From DASRYH01 sp035687245 (lineage in GTDB: Bacteria; Actinomycetota; Coriobacteriia; Anaerosomatales; PHET01): a stretch of 48,516 bases of DNA. The notes below the pieces were generated by a model, which was given only the letters and a program-made list of their open reading frames with translations, was not told where the DNA came from and did not search any database. The DNA lies in NCBI GenBank assembly GCA_035687245.1, contig DASRYH010000021.1, positions 1-48,516 on the forward strand, read 5' to 3'. Positions 8,097-17,482 of this stretch are shown here, one piece after another. Each line of letters begins with the position of its first letter. Within the stretch, counting starts at the first letter, position 1. The position numbers and the translations under genes are program-made.

Positions 8097-9887
8097 CTAA
8101 CGCAGAACCAGCTTGACCTTGCTCTTGCTGACCTTCTTGAGCTGGTAGAAGCGCTCTGTCGCCTTACCGGACTTGGTGACCGAGGTGTTGCCAGCGGCGT
8201 CGGTCAGGTAGAGCGTCCAGCTGTAGGTGCCTTCCTTGAACTTGCCGCCGCCGCTCTTGCCGTTCCACTTGATCGACGAGGTGCCGGACGAGACGTTTGT
8301 GTTGATCGTCTTGAACGTCGTTCCCTTCGACGTCTTGAAGACGAGCTTGGCGGTCGCAGCCTCGCTGGAGGCCAGTTTGATGATGTAGTCGTCGCGATAG
8401 CCGTTGCGCTTCTTGGGATAGAAGGGCGACGGACCCTTGCTCACGATCGAGAGCGCCGGTGACGTGATGTCGCAGGTAATCGTCTTCGTGGTGGTGGCCG
8501 TGCGACCGTACATGTCCGTGACCGTTGCCGTGATCGTGTGAGCGCCGCTGCCGAAAGGCGTCATGTCGATGGTCGCCGAGTAGGGACTGGTCACATCCGT
8601 TGCGACCGTCTTGCCGTCGATCTTGAAGACGACAGAAGAAACCCCACCTTGATCGGCGGGAGTTGCCGCGATGGTCATCGACTTACCTACGATGTTCGTC
8701 GAAGGAGCCGATATCGCGATCGTAGGCATGTCAGGATCGATCCAGACAGAAACCGTATTGGAGCGCGGCCCCTCGTTCGTTGCCCTGTCGACCGCGGTCA
8801 TCTGAATCAGATGATGGCCCGGTTCCAAGTCCTCGATCGTGAGCGACGGCATGCCACCTGCCCCAAACCAAGGCACACCTTGGGTGTTCTCCCCCGACGT
8901 TGGGTTCGCTGCCGACGGAATCCGTAGCGCATTGTCGACATACACCCTGAAGTACGCGGTGCCTGACAGAACGTCGTAGTCGTTCCAATCCCACTTCAGG
9001 CGCAGTCGCCGAGTGGAACTCACGAAAGCACCAGACGGATCGAATGAACCAGAAGTACCGCTCGCAACGGCTACACCGGTCGGTGCCGAAGGACTGGTCT
9101 CGTCGTATCCAACCCTCCACACCCAGGTCACGGGGCTGTACTCGTGGGCCAGTGAAGCAGGCTCTACCGTGTATGAGCGGAACGTTGGATACCACAGTCC
9201 CTCAAGCGACCTGGTACTGCCGGGCATTACGAGACCGGCTATGCCTGGCAGATCCATGGTGCCGCCGAAGTGGGTTCCCTGGATTCGAACCATTCGGTCG
9301 TACGCGCCTGACACGTCAACGAAGATGGGTGACCGCGACATGTTGTACAAGAAGCCGGCCGCGTTGACCAATGGAGTGCTGATCTCGAAGTCCGGGTAGT
9401 AGGAGTTGCCCCAGTTCCTGCGCCAAGCGAAGTCATCCACGCCCGCGTTGGTAGTGCTTGTTATCTTAGGCTCAACCGCCACGGTAATGGGTCCACTTGC
9501 CGAGTCGCTGAACACGCCACTCTCATCGAAGAGAGTGAGGGTCCAGAAGTACACACCCTCGTGGAACTGATCGGCTCCATTCGAGCCGTTCCAAGAGATC
9601 GAGTTGTCGCCTGGTGCTACTGTGCCTTCCAACAAGGCGTAGGGCTGACCTCCCTGCGTCGTGATCGCGAGGGTCGCGGTGCCAGTCCCATCCGATGAAA
9701 ACACCAATGAAGCAGATTGGCCGACAGGGTCAATCAGGGGTTGGGGACCGATGTAGTGCGCTGGATCGATTGTCGGGTCCCACCCCACGCCGAACGCGTT
9801 GGGTGCCGCAGACGCGACCGATGTCCCCCCTATGCAGAGTGCCACCACGAATGCTGCGATCAGCAGCGGACCAGACGTGCGACGCAT
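8097..9887 (-). CDS. Secreted protein with FlgD-type and bacterial Ig-like domains
   Basis: This is a 596-residue predicted extracellular protein. A signal peptide is clear (MRRT, then LLIAAFVVALCIGG, cleavage near SVASAAP). Two FlgD/Ig-like repeats are visible. One lies near residues 65-125 (SISWNGSNGADQFHEGVYFW) and one near the C-terminus (SIKWNGKSGGGKFKEGTYSW). A further Ig-like region with KIDGKTVATDVTSPYSATI lies between them, at about 390-470. The tail is lysine-rich and no catalytic motif or LPxTG anchor was seen. The ATG at 9887 has AGGGGG upstream. Such proteins are usually surface or secreted binding and structural proteins; the ligand is unknown. Confidence 0.8.
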   Translation of the reverse strand: MRRTSGPLLIAAFVVALCIGGTSVASAAPNAFGVGWDPTIDPAHYIGPQPLIDPVGQSASLVFSSDGTGTATLAITTQGGQPYALLEGTVAPGDNSISWNGSNGADQFHEGVYFWTLTLFDESGVFSDSASGPITVAVEPKITSTTNAGVDDFAWRRNWGNSYYPDFEISTPLVNAAGFLYNMSRSPIFVDVSGAYDRMVRIQGTHFGGTMDLPGIAGLVMPGSTRSLEGLWYPTFRSYTVEPASLAHEYSPVTWVWRVGYDETSPSAPTGVAVASGTSGSFDPSGAFVSSTRRLRLKWDWNDYDVLSGTAYFRVYVDNALRIPSAANPTSGENTQGVPWFGAGGMPSLTIEDLEPGHHLIQMTAVDRATNEGPRSNTVSVWIDPDMPTIAISAPSTNIVGKSMTIAATPADQGGVSSVVFKIDGKTVATDVTSPYSATIDMTPFGSGAHTITATVTDMYGRTATTTKTITCDITSPALSIVSKGPSPFYPKKRNGYRDDYIIKLASSEAATAKLVFKTSKGTTFKTINTNVSSGTSSIKWNGKSGGGKFKEGTYSWTLYLTDAAGNTSVTKSGKATERFYQLKKVSKSKVKLVLR

Positions 9888-10007
9888 GACGCCCCCTAAG
9901 CTTCGTTCGGTGCTACGACTAGAGTATCGGCTTTGTCGGTGTATCGATTGAGGACGAATCGAGTGTATAGCTACGGCGAAATGAGTTCCAACTAGGCGCT
10001 TCGCGAC

Positions 10008-11693
10008 TCATTTCCACTGGAACGACCCGCATGAGGCCGGATCGCGCTGGTCTTTGTTGGGACACGTGTCGACCCAGACGCAGTCGTGGCAGGTGAGGTC
10101 CGCGACACCCTCTGAGTCGGGTGTGTAACCGGGCGCCCCGGCGCCAGCGGGCACCATCAAATCGTGCGGGTCTGCCGCCGGTACCTCGTTGGACTCGTCT
10201 ACCGGCGACGACTCCGCGGGCTCTGTTGTCGCGGGCTCGGCCGCAATCGCCTCAGACGCGGGGGCCTCGACGGGTTCGACGACTTCAACAGGCTCGAGCA
10301 CTGGCTCGGCGGACACTTCGGGCACCGCGAACGAGATCGGCTGCAGCAGGCTCGTGTAGTCCTCACCCTGGCCGTCGAACGCGATTTCCGTCTCATCGCC
10401 ACTGGTCACCGACATCGGCTCGACCGGCACGGGAGTCGCGCTCGCGGCAGCAACCGCGGCCGATCCGAGGACGTTACCCGCCATCGCCTCGGCTGCTACA
10501 TCGGCCGGGGCTTCGACGTCGGACAGGCTTGCCGAAGCATCGACGGGCTCGGCATCGGGCTCGATCTCAGGAAGCTTCGCGGCCCACGGCCATTCGGCGG
10601 GCTCAGCGGTTTCGATGGCTTCGGGTGTTGGGGCGGCCTCGATCTCGGCGTCGATAACCTCGCCGCACTCGATGGCTTCGTCTTCGGCCAGCTCGATGAT
10701 GGGCTCATCGACAGCGGGCTCTTCCAACGCTGGCTCGTCGACGGACTCCGCGTACTCCTCAAGGAACACCTCGGGGGAAGCCTCTGCATCTTCGGCTTCA
10801 TCTTCGGCGGGTTCGGCTACTACGTCTTCGGCGATCGCGATCGTCTCGGCTGCTTCGACCGGCGCCGCTGCAACTGAATCGGCGGCTGCCGCCTGAGCTT
10901 CGCTGACCTCGGACGCCATCTGGGCTGCCGACCGCTCGAGCGCCTCGCGCAGGTCGGAGAAGGAGTCCTCCTCCGTTGCAGTGGGCTCGGGTTCGGGCTC
11001 GGGAATCACCAGGTCATCGAGGATTGACTCCCCGACGGCCACGGCAGGCACGACGGCTGCGACGCCCACTGCTGGCGCGGCGGAAACCTCGTCGGCATTC
11101 TCGGCTTCGACAGACGCGTCGGCTTCTATCTCGGCCTCGACCCCATCTTCCGCGACAACCTCGCCGGCATCCTCGACCGGCAAGACCGCGTCTTCAGCCA
11201 GAACCGGAAGGACTACCGGCTCGGGTACTGGCGCGGGAGCAAACGCCGCATCGGGCTCGAACACCGCGCCCGGTTCGGGCAGATCCAGCCCGGGGGCCGG
11301 CACATCGATGGGCGGTTCGGACTCGGCGACAAGCGCGGCCTCAACCGGCAGCTCGGGCTCGATTGCCTCTTCTAGCTGCGGTTCTTCGGCAACCTCAACC
11401 TCGGGTTCAGGCTCTGGCGACACCTCGATGACTGCCTCAGGCTCGGGTGCTACCTCAACCTCTGGCCGAGGCTCGAAAACGGCGCCGCCGCCCATCGCGG
11501 GTCTGCCAACCAAGACGACGGGAGCCACGCTCGATAGATCGATCAGCCAGACCTGGTCGGTTGCGCAGTCAACGCCTCCGTTGTCCGCACACGACGCCAG
11601 CGTGTCGAGCGCCTCGTTGCGTGTATCGAACGGCGTTTCGGACAGAAGCTTCAGGCTTCCGTCCACGCACTTGATGAGCAGGCAATACGACAT
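10008..11693 (-). CDS. Highly acidic low-complexity protein with small N-terminal domain and C-terminal cysteine cluster
   Basis: I do not recognise this 561-residue protein. Residues 1-65 look folded (MSYCLLIKCVDGSLKLL, later TDQVWLIDLSSVAPVVLVG). A stretch of roughly 430 residues follows, dominated by Glu, Ala, Pro and Val, with a short helical segment FSDLREALERSAAQMASEV. The last 30 residues form a cysteine module, CHDCVWVDTCPNKDQRDPAS followed by CGSFQW, which could bind zinc or an Fe-S cluster. The start is the ATG at 11693 because GAGGA lies 6 nt upstream; the ATG at 11705 overlaps that ribosome site. There is no signal peptide, so it is probably cytoplasmic. It has no clear operon partner. 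Confidence 0.75.
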   Translation of the reverse strand: MSYCLLIKCVDGSLKLLSETPFDTRNEALDTLASCADNGGVDCATDQVWLIDLSSVAPVVLVGRPAMGGGAVFEPRPEVEVAPEPEAVIEVSPEPEPEVEVAEEPQLEEAIEPELPVEAALVAESEPPIDVPAPGLDLPEPGAVFEPDAAFAPAPVPEPVVLPVLAEDAVLPVEDAGEVVAEDGVEAEIEADASVEAENADEVSAAPAVGVAAVVPAVAVGESILDDLVIPEPEPEPTATEEDSFSDLREALERSAAQMASEVSEAQAAAADSVAAAPVEAAETIAIAEDVVAEPAEDEAEDAEASPEVFLEEYAESVDEPALEEPAVDEPIIELAEDEAIECGEVIDAEIEAAPTPEAIETAEPAEWPWAAKLPEIEPDAEPVDASASLSDVEAPADVAAEAMAGNVLGSAAVAAASATPVPVEPMSVTSGDETEIAFDGQGEDYTSLLQPISFAVPEVSAEPVLEPVEVVEPVEAPASEAIAAEPATTEPAESSPVDESNEVPAADPHDLMVPAGAGAPGYTPDSEGVADLTCHDCVWVDTCPNKDQRDPASCGSFQWK

Positions 11694-11809
11694 CTGTGTC
11701 CTCACATCGAAGCCGCACTAGCAGACGACCTTCAACGCACAGGGCCCCTCAAGGCCCATCCTAGAGCGGTAGCACGGGTGCGGCAACATACCAGCGCCAC
11801 CCGCGCCGA

Positions 11810-12679
11810 CTACTGTGACGGAGAGCACTCCAGACGTAGTGCCTTGAGCCTCTCTATGTTCACAATGTCTTTTTCGGGCGTTTCACCCGGCATCTCAAGG
11901 GCTAAAGGCGCACTCTTCAGCTCTGGCCTGCAGAGCATGGCCCTGAAGCCGTCCACTCCGATGTGCCCGTCGCCTATCCACGCGTGCCGATCGCGCTTCG
12001 ATCCACGCTCGAACATGCAGTCGTTTCCGTGCACGAGGCCGAGGCGCTCGACCGTCACTGTAGTCTCGATCTCCGAAATGACTTCTTCCCAGCCGGCTTC
12101 GCTATCAACGGGCATGCCGTAGGCGAAGCCGTGGCACGTGTCGAAACACCATCCGAGCTGCTCAGGCGGCATTTCTGCGTGCCCGAAGACGTCCGCGAGC
12201 TCGGTGAAGCAGCATCCGAAGCTTCGGCCTGCACCAGCGGTGTTCTCCAGCAGCAGCCGAGTGCCTTTCGCGTCGGGTCCAGCAAACTCGAAGGCCTGCC
12301 GAATGCTTGCAGCTGCTCGCTGTGCGGCGGCTGCACTGTCACCACCGGGGTCGTTTCCAATGTGGGTGACGACGCCTGCAACGCCCAGATAAGCTCCGCG
12401 AACAATTTCGTCGGCAAGCGCTACAACCGACTTGGCGCGCAGCTCGTCATCGGTGGTTGAGAGGTTGATGAGATAGGCCGTGTGGCTGAATGCCGGCCCG
12501 AACGACCGACGCTCGCGCTCGGCCACGAAGTGCGCGCCTGCCGCCGGATCGATCTTCGGACCACGCCACTGCCGTGGGCTCTTCGCAAAGATCTGAATGC
12601 ACTCGGCAGCAATGCTCTCGCCGTAGTCGAGACCGTTGACGTAGCCGCCGGCAACCGAGACGTGTGCACCTATCAGCAT
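11810..12679 (-). CDS. nfo: Deoxyribonuclease IV (endonuclease IV)
   Basis: Nfo cleaves abasic sites and 3'-blocked ends in base excision repair and carries a trinuclear zinc site. The 289-residue product has the TIM-barrel signatures IGAHVSVAGG at the start, LLENTAGAGRSFG, FDTCHGFAYGM and HGNDC, which supply the metal-binding His/Asp/Glu residues. The ATG at 12679 follows AAGGAG; an upstream in-frame ATG at 12697 lacks one. It is divergent from dinB across an 86 bp region that holds a partial palindrome. Confidence 0.95.
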   Translation of the reverse strand: MLIGAHVSVAGGYVNGLDYGESIAAECIQIFAKSPRQWRGPKIDPAAGAHFVAERERRSFGPAFSHTAYLINLSTTDDELRAKSVVALADEIVRGAYLGVAGVVTHIGNDPGGDSAAAAQRAAASIRQAFEFAGPDAKGTRLLLENTAGAGRSFGCCFTELADVFGHAEMPPEQLGWCFDTCHGFAYGMPVDSEAGWEEVISEIETTVTVERLGLVHGNDCMFERGSKRDRHAWIGDGHIGVDGFRAMLCRPELKSAPLALEMPGETPEKDIVNIERLKALRLECSPSQ

Positions 12680-12690
12680 GGCTCTCCTTC

Positions 12691-12717
12691 GATACATGGG
12701 CCTAGGACCATTGTATC
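12691..12717. promoter_or_regulatory. Partial palindrome in the divergent nfo/dinB promoter region
   Basis: GATACATGG (12691-12699) and CCATTGTATC (12708-12717) form an imperfect inverted repeat around CCTAGG. On the minus strand it includes TACAAT, a good -10 for nfo. On the plus strand, TACACT at 12754-12759 would place transcription initiation at or next to the dinB GTG. It may be a shared operator or simply overlapping promoter elements. It does not match the actinobacterial SOS box. Confidence 0.4.
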
Positions 12718-12765
12718 TGCGACCAAGCCAGCCGAAACGTCACAGTCCGCAGGTACACTCAGCAC

Positions 12766-14034
12766 GTGAGCAGCGTATCTGACATGCATCCATGCGAGTC
12801 GTCGCCGTGGGCCGGGCGCGCGATCCTGCACGTCGACCTCGACGCCTTCTTCGCCGCCGTCGAGCAGCTCGACCACCCCGAGTGGCGCGACAAGCCCGTC
12901 ATAGTCGGTGGCGACCCCGGCAGGCGCGGCGTCGTCTCTACCTGCAGCTACGAGGCGCGACGCTTCGGCGTGCGCTCTGCGATGCCTTCGGCGCGAGCAG
13001 CGCACCTGTGCCCTGACGCCATCTGGGTGCACGGCTCCTACGCCCGCTACCGCGAGATGTCAGAGGCCGTATTCGCGATCTTTCGCGATGAGAGTCCGCT
13101 CGTGCAGCCCGTGTCGGTCGATGAGGCATTCCTGGACCTCACCCCCGGCGTGCACGCGAGCGAGCATCCCGTTGCCGTGGCTCGCCGAATCCGTACGCGC
13201 ATCGCCGAGCTGGGCATCACCGGCTCCGTGGGAGTAGCGACGTCCAAGACCGTCGCCAAGATCGCCTCAGACCACGACAAACCCGATGGCCTCACCGTTG
13301 TGTGCCCGGGTACCGAGGCCGAATTCCTCGCTCCCCTGCCTATGCGGGACATGAGTGGCGTCGGCCCAAAGACAGCGCAGCATCTCGCAGCGTTGGGCTT
13401 AAACACCCTCGGTGACCTCGCGGCCCTCGACGCCGACACGGCGCGCGCGGTGCTTGGCGCCCACGGTGAGGGGCTCGTGCTGCGGGCACGCGGTATCGAC
13501 CCGCGGCCTGTGCACGCCAACGACCCTGCGAAACAGGTCTCCAACGAGCGCACCTTCTCCACTGACGTGCGTGACGCCGAAGAGATCGCAGCCGTTCTTC
13601 ACCAGCTGTGCGAGAAGGTCGGCCGGCGCTCGCGCGCGAAGGGCATGGCCGGACGCACCGTGACCATCAAGATCCGGTTCTCGGACTTCAGCACGCGCAC
13701 GGTTCAGCGCACCCTTTCAACCCCCACCGATGACGAGCAGCTCTTCTGTCCCATCGCACTCGAACTCGTCATGAGCGTGTGGACAAGAGGTGTTGGCGTC
13801 CGGCTGCTAGGCGTGGGGCTTTCAGGCTTCCAGGACACCGCTGAGCAGCTCTCCCTCGAAAGCCCTGAGATTGAAGCTCCCAAGGACCAGCCGAAACCGC
13901 AGGCTCGCAAGGCGCGGGCGGGCATCGATGCCGTGCGCGAGAAGTTCGGCGACGACGCGGTGGTGTTCGGACGCGACCTGTTGCACCCGAAGTCCAAGCG
14001 CCGCATCGACGGCTCGCCCGACCACGACTCCTGA
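12766..14034 (+). CDS. dinB: DNA polymerase IV (Y-family translesion polymerase)
   Basis: DinB copies past damaged bases. The 422-residue product has the Y-family catalytic segments ILHVDLDAFFAAVEQ and VSVDEAFLDL, which supply the metal-binding acidic residues. It also has a helix-hairpin-helix (MSGVGPKTAQHLAALGL) and the little-finger domain. A plausible beta-clamp peptide, EQLSLE, lies near residue 358. GTG at 12766 is the chosen start, and the -10 TACACT 7 nt upstream suggests a leaderless message; ATG at 12784 is an alternative. No SOS box was found upstream. It converges with dnaE2, with only 4 bp between the two stop codons. Confidence 0.95.
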   Translation: MSSVSDMHPCESSPWAGRAILHVDLDAFFAAVEQLDHPEWRDKPVIVGGDPGRRGVVSTCSYEARRFGVRSAMPSARAAHLCPDAIWVHGSYARYREMSEAVFAIFRDESPLVQPVSVDEAFLDLTPGVHASEHPVAVARRIRTRIAELGITGSVGVATSKTVAKIASDHDKPDGLTVVCPGTEAEFLAPLPMRDMSGVGPKTAQHLAALGLNTLGDLAALDADTARAVLGAHGEGLVLRARGIDPRPVHANDPAKQVSNERTFSTDVRDAEEIAAVLHQLCEKVGRRSRAKGMAGRTVTIKIRFSDFSTRTVQRTLSTPTDDEQLFCPIALELVMSVWTRGVGVRLLGVGLSGFQDTAEQLSLESPEIEAPKDQPKPQARKARAGIDAVREKFGDDAVVFGRDLLHPKSKRRIDGSPDHDS

Positions 14035-14038
14035 GGCT

Positions 14039-17000
14039 CTAGCGGTTCGCGGGCCTGAGCTGGCCGCGCGCGTCGTAGGACGCGGCATCTTCGGCAGCCA
14101 TCGGCATCCCCCCGTCCCCCTCGCGATAGCTCACCGCGTCCTCCCACGACTCCTCTTCGGGAGCACCTGCACCACCCAGCGACGGCCCCATCGGACCGCT
14201 TGCGACTCCCCTGCGCATCCGCACAGGAGCGCCTGAAGCGCTGCGTACGACGTATGGTTTGACGTCGTCGGCGACGATGGCGAGCCCGCGCTCGGGGTTG
14301 TTTTGCAGCGTGCCCTCGATGAGATAGGCGCGGTGCTTGACGATGACGTCGCCCACACGGTTCAAGACGTCTTCAAAGACGACGACGTCGAGCAGGCCGG
14401 TGGGATCCTCCAGCGTCAGAAAGCAGGTGCGCTTGCCCGAGCGCGTCCGTGGCGTCTGCGCGCGCTCTCGCACGCCTACGACCTTCACCTTGGTGCGATC
14501 GGGCAACTGGCGTAGGTTATCGGCCCACGTCACCCCACGCGCCTCCAGATCGCTCGTAGCGAGCGCGAGCGGGTGGTCGGTGAGCGAGAGTCCCACGAGC
14601 TCGAGCTCTGCCGAAAGTCGGCGCACCGGACTCCAGCCACTAGGGTGCGTGCGGTCCTCGGGCGGACGAGTGGGTGCGGGCGCCAGGCAGAGCGTGTCGT
14701 CACCAGCCACGCCTTCGCGCGCAAGCACGGCTTTGATCTCGGGCAGCAGCACGAGTAGCTCGTCGCGCGTGGGCGGCCTGCCCTCTTCGGTGATGCCGAG
14801 GCCATCGAGCGCGCCGATGCGTATGAGCGACTCGCAAGCGTTGACCTCGGCGCGTGTGCGGCGCACGAAGTCGGCCAGGTCGCGGAAAGGACGAACCTCG
14901 CGCTCGCGCGGAATCGCTTCGAGCAAGCGCGCCGTCATCTCGTGCACGTCTTTGAGGCCGACTCGTATCGCCCGCCCCTCGTCTTCGACGGTGTAGTTCG
15001 CGTCGCTCGCATTCACATGAGGCGGCAGAATGGCGATGCCGTGCCTGCGCGCGTCGTTGACGATGAGACGCGGGCTGTAAAAGCCCATCGGCTCGTGGTT
15101 CAAGATGGCGGCGGCGAACTCGGCCGGGAAGTAAGTGCGCAGCCACGCGCTCGCATAGCTCACCACCGCGAAGCACGCCGCATGCGCCTTGTTGAAGCCG
15201 TAGGCAGCAAAGCCTTCAAGCTGCCGAAAGACCTCTGCTGCCACGCCAGAGTCCACTCCACGCTCCAGTGAGCGCTCGAGGAAGTGCCCGCGGATGCGCT
15301 CCATCTCCTCGCGGCTGCGCCCCTTGGTCATCGCGCGCCGCAGGCTATCGGCCTCAGCGAGCGAGAAACCCGCAACAGCCTTGGACACCAGCAGTACCTG
15401 CTCTTGGTAGACGATGACGCCATAGGTGTCTTTGAGGCAGGCCGCCATGCCCTCGTGCGGAACGGTGACGGGCTCGAGCCCGTGTCGTCGCCGAATGAAC
15501 GGCGCGATCATCTCCGCCTCGAGCGGACCGGGCCGAAACAGCGATATCTGGGCGATGATGTCTTCGAACTCCGACGACTTCAGGCGTGTCGAGAGGTTGC
15601 GCTGGCCGCTCGATTCGAGCTGGAACATGCCTACGGTGTCGGCGCGCGCCACCCGCTCGTAGACGACCGGGTCGTCGGGCGTAAGCCCGAAAGGCTCGGG
15701 CACTGCAGCCTCTCCCACGCGCTTACGTGCAAGCTCGACCGCCGTCGAGATCGCCGAGTGCATACGCAGGCCCAAGATGTCCATCTTCACGAGCCCAAGA
15801 GCTTCGACGTCGTCTTTGTCGTACTGAGAGACCACAACACCCTTAGCGGCCCACTGCAGCGGCGTCCAGCTCGCAACCGGCTCTTTGGTGATGATGAAGC
15901 CGCCCAGGTGCGTGCCTAGGTGTGTAGGCGTCCTGTCGAGCTCTTCGGCAATCTCGAGGACGGGTGCGTACCGAGGATCCTTGAGCGGGTGGTCCCTACA
16001 CTCCGGGTAGGTCTCGAGCACCTCGCGTATCTTGCGCGCGCTCACCCACGGTAGATGGCGCGAGAGCGAGTTCACCTCGTTGATGGGCAGCCCGAAGCTG
16101 CGTGCAGCGATGCGAACGGCCGAGCGCGCCGTGGTGGTGTTGACAGTCGCCACCATCGCCACGTGTTCGTGGCCGAATCTTCGGTAGATGAAGTCGATGA
16201 CCTCGTCGCGGCGCGCCGAATCGAAGTCGACGTCGATGTCGGGCATCTGGCGGCGCTCCGGGTTCAAGAAGCGCTCGAAGAGCAGGTCGTAGCGGACCGG
16301 GTCCGCGTCCGTGATCCCAAGCGCGTAGGAGACGATGGAGTCACCCGCGCTACCGCGCCCAGAACAGCGGATGCCGCTTCTCTTGGCGAAGTCGACGATC
16401 TCTTTGACCACGAGGAAGTACTCAGGAAAGCCCATCTGATCGATGAGTGCGAGTTCGTGCTGCAGGCGCCGAATCGCCTCGGGCGTCATCGGCTGGTAGC
16501 GGCGCTCAAGCCCCCTCCACGCCTCTTTCGCAAGCACCGAATAGGGTGTTTCACCTCGGGGAATCTCGGCCGATGGGAAGTGGAACTGCCCGAGCGGTAG
16601 CTCGATTCGGCAGCGTGCCGCGATCTCGAGCGTGGTGTCGCACGCTCTCTGGCACCCCTCAAAGAGCTGCCGCATCTCAGTCGCCGACTTCAGGTAGAGC
16701 TCGGCATTCGGCCGGTCGAACGGCCCGGGAAGCTTCATGCGCGCACCGACCGAAGCGAGCACGTCGTGGATGCGCATGCCTTCGGCGTGCAGGTAGTGGA
16801 CGTTGTTGGTGGCCACCACCGGCAGGTTGAGGTCGTCGGCGGCCTTCACGAGCCCGGCGATGATGCGCGGGCCGTCGGTCGTCATCGGGTGCACGAGCTC
16901 GACGTAGAAGTCACCGGGGGCAAAGCACGACGCGAGGCGCGCAAGCACGTTGCGTGCACGCCCGGGGAGTCCCGCCGCAATCGCCGAGGCCGCCTCACCG

Positions 17001-17467
17001 TTGCCGCAGCCCGACAGCCCGATCAGCCCGCCGGAGAGCTGCGCGAGATCGGTGAGCGCGACGATGCTGTCGATCTCGGGCCCGCGCAGGTGCGCTCGCG
17101 ACAGCAGGCGGCACAGGTTGCGGTAGCCCTCGAAGCTCTGCGCGAGCAACGTGAGGTGAAAGCCGACCGCGGACGCCCGCCCGAAGCCGGTCCGCGCGGG
17201 CAACAGCAGACGCGCTTCGGGCGGCAGGTCGGCCTCTTCGCCCAGCACGCCTGCCGACTCCACCACGATCTCGGCACCGATGATGGGTGCGATTCCGGCC
17301 TTCTTGCACGCCTGGTAGAAGCGGATGGCACCCGACAGCCCCTGGTGGTCGGTGAGCGCGAGCGCTGGCATGTCGAGCTCGGCGGCTCGCGCCACGAGTG
17401 TCTCGAGCGGGCATGCGCCGTCCATGAAGCTGAAGTTCGAGTGAGTGTGCAGGTGCACGAACGACAT
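14039..17467 (-). CDS. dnaE2: DNA polymerase III alpha-subunit-like polymerase, probably error-prone DnaE2/ImuC
   Basis: This is a 1142-residue C-family polymerase. The N-terminal PHP domain begins FVHLHTHSNFSFMDGAC. The palm acidic motif PDIDVDFD is near residue 409, and the third catalytic Asp lies in GLVKMDILGLR near 560. An OB fold follows near residues 1000-1080, and the tail is short. Features such as HSNFSFMDGA, YRNLCRLLSRAHL and THLGGFIITKEP resemble DnaE2/ImuC more than replicative DnaE1. LexA-type control and the DUF6504 partner support that. The ATG at 17467 follows AAAGGA. It is co-transcribed with the DUF6504 gene (15 bp gap). A replicative DnaE cannot be fully excluded without a tree. 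Confidence 0.88.
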   Translation of the reverse strand: MSFVHLHTHSNFSFMDGACPLETLVARAAELDMPALALTDHQGLSGAIRFYQACKKAGIAPIIGAEIVVESAGVLGEEADLPPEARLLLPARTGFGRASAVGFHLTLLAQSFEGYRNLCRLLSRAHLRGPEIDSIVALTDLAQLSGGLIGLSGCGNGEAASAIAAGLPGRARNVLARLASCFAPGDFYVELVHPMTTDGPRIIAGLVKAADDLNLPVVATNNVHYLHAEGMRIHDVLASVGARMKLPGPFDRPNAELYLKSATEMRQLFEGCQRACDTTLEIAARCRIELPLGQFHFPSAEIPRGETPYSVLAKEAWRGLERRYQPMTPEAIRRLQHELALIDQMGFPEYFLVVKEIVDFAKRSGIRCSGRGSAGDSIVSYALGITDADPVRYDLLFERFLNPERRQMPDIDVDFDSARRDEVIDFIYRRFGHEHVAMVATVNTTTARSAVRIAARSFGLPINEVNSLSRHLPWVSARKIREVLETYPECRDHPLKDPRYAPVLEIAEELDRTPTHLGTHLGGFIITKEPVASWTPLQWAAKGVVVSQYDKDDVEALGLVKMDILGLRMHSAISTAVELARKRVGEAAVPEPFGLTPDDPVVYERVARADTVGMFQLESSGQRNLSTRLKSSEFEDIIAQISLFRPGPLEAEMIAPFIRRRHGLEPVTVPHEGMAACLKDTYGVIVYQEQVLLVSKAVAGFSLAEADSLRRAMTKGRSREEMERIRGHFLERSLERGVDSGVAAEVFRQLEGFAAYGFNKAHAACFAVVSYASAWLRTYFPAEFAAAILNHEPMGFYSPRLIVNDARRHGIAILPPHVNASDANYTVEDEGRAIRVGLKDVHEMTARLLEAIPREREVRPFRDLADFVRRTRAEVNACESLIRIGALDGLGITEEGRPPTRDELLVLLPEIKAVLAREGVAGDDTLCLAPAPTRPPEDRTHPSGWSPVRRLSAELELVGLSLTDHPLALATSDLEARGVTWADNLRQLPDRTKVKVVGVRERAQTPRTRSGKRTCFLTLEDPTGLLDVVVFEDVLNRVGDVIVKHRAYLIEGTLQNNPERGLAIVADDVKPYVVRSASGAPVRMRRGVASGPMGPSLGGAGAPEEESWEDAVSYREGDGGMPMAAEDAASYDARGQLRPANR

Positions 17468-17482
17468 GCGAAGGGTCCTTTG

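Noticed and set aside
10140..11500. Tandem nucleotide repeat in the acidic protein gene
   Set aside because: The region is repetitive only in amino acid composition (Glu, Ala, Pro, Val). No fixed repeat unit or period could be aligned by eye.
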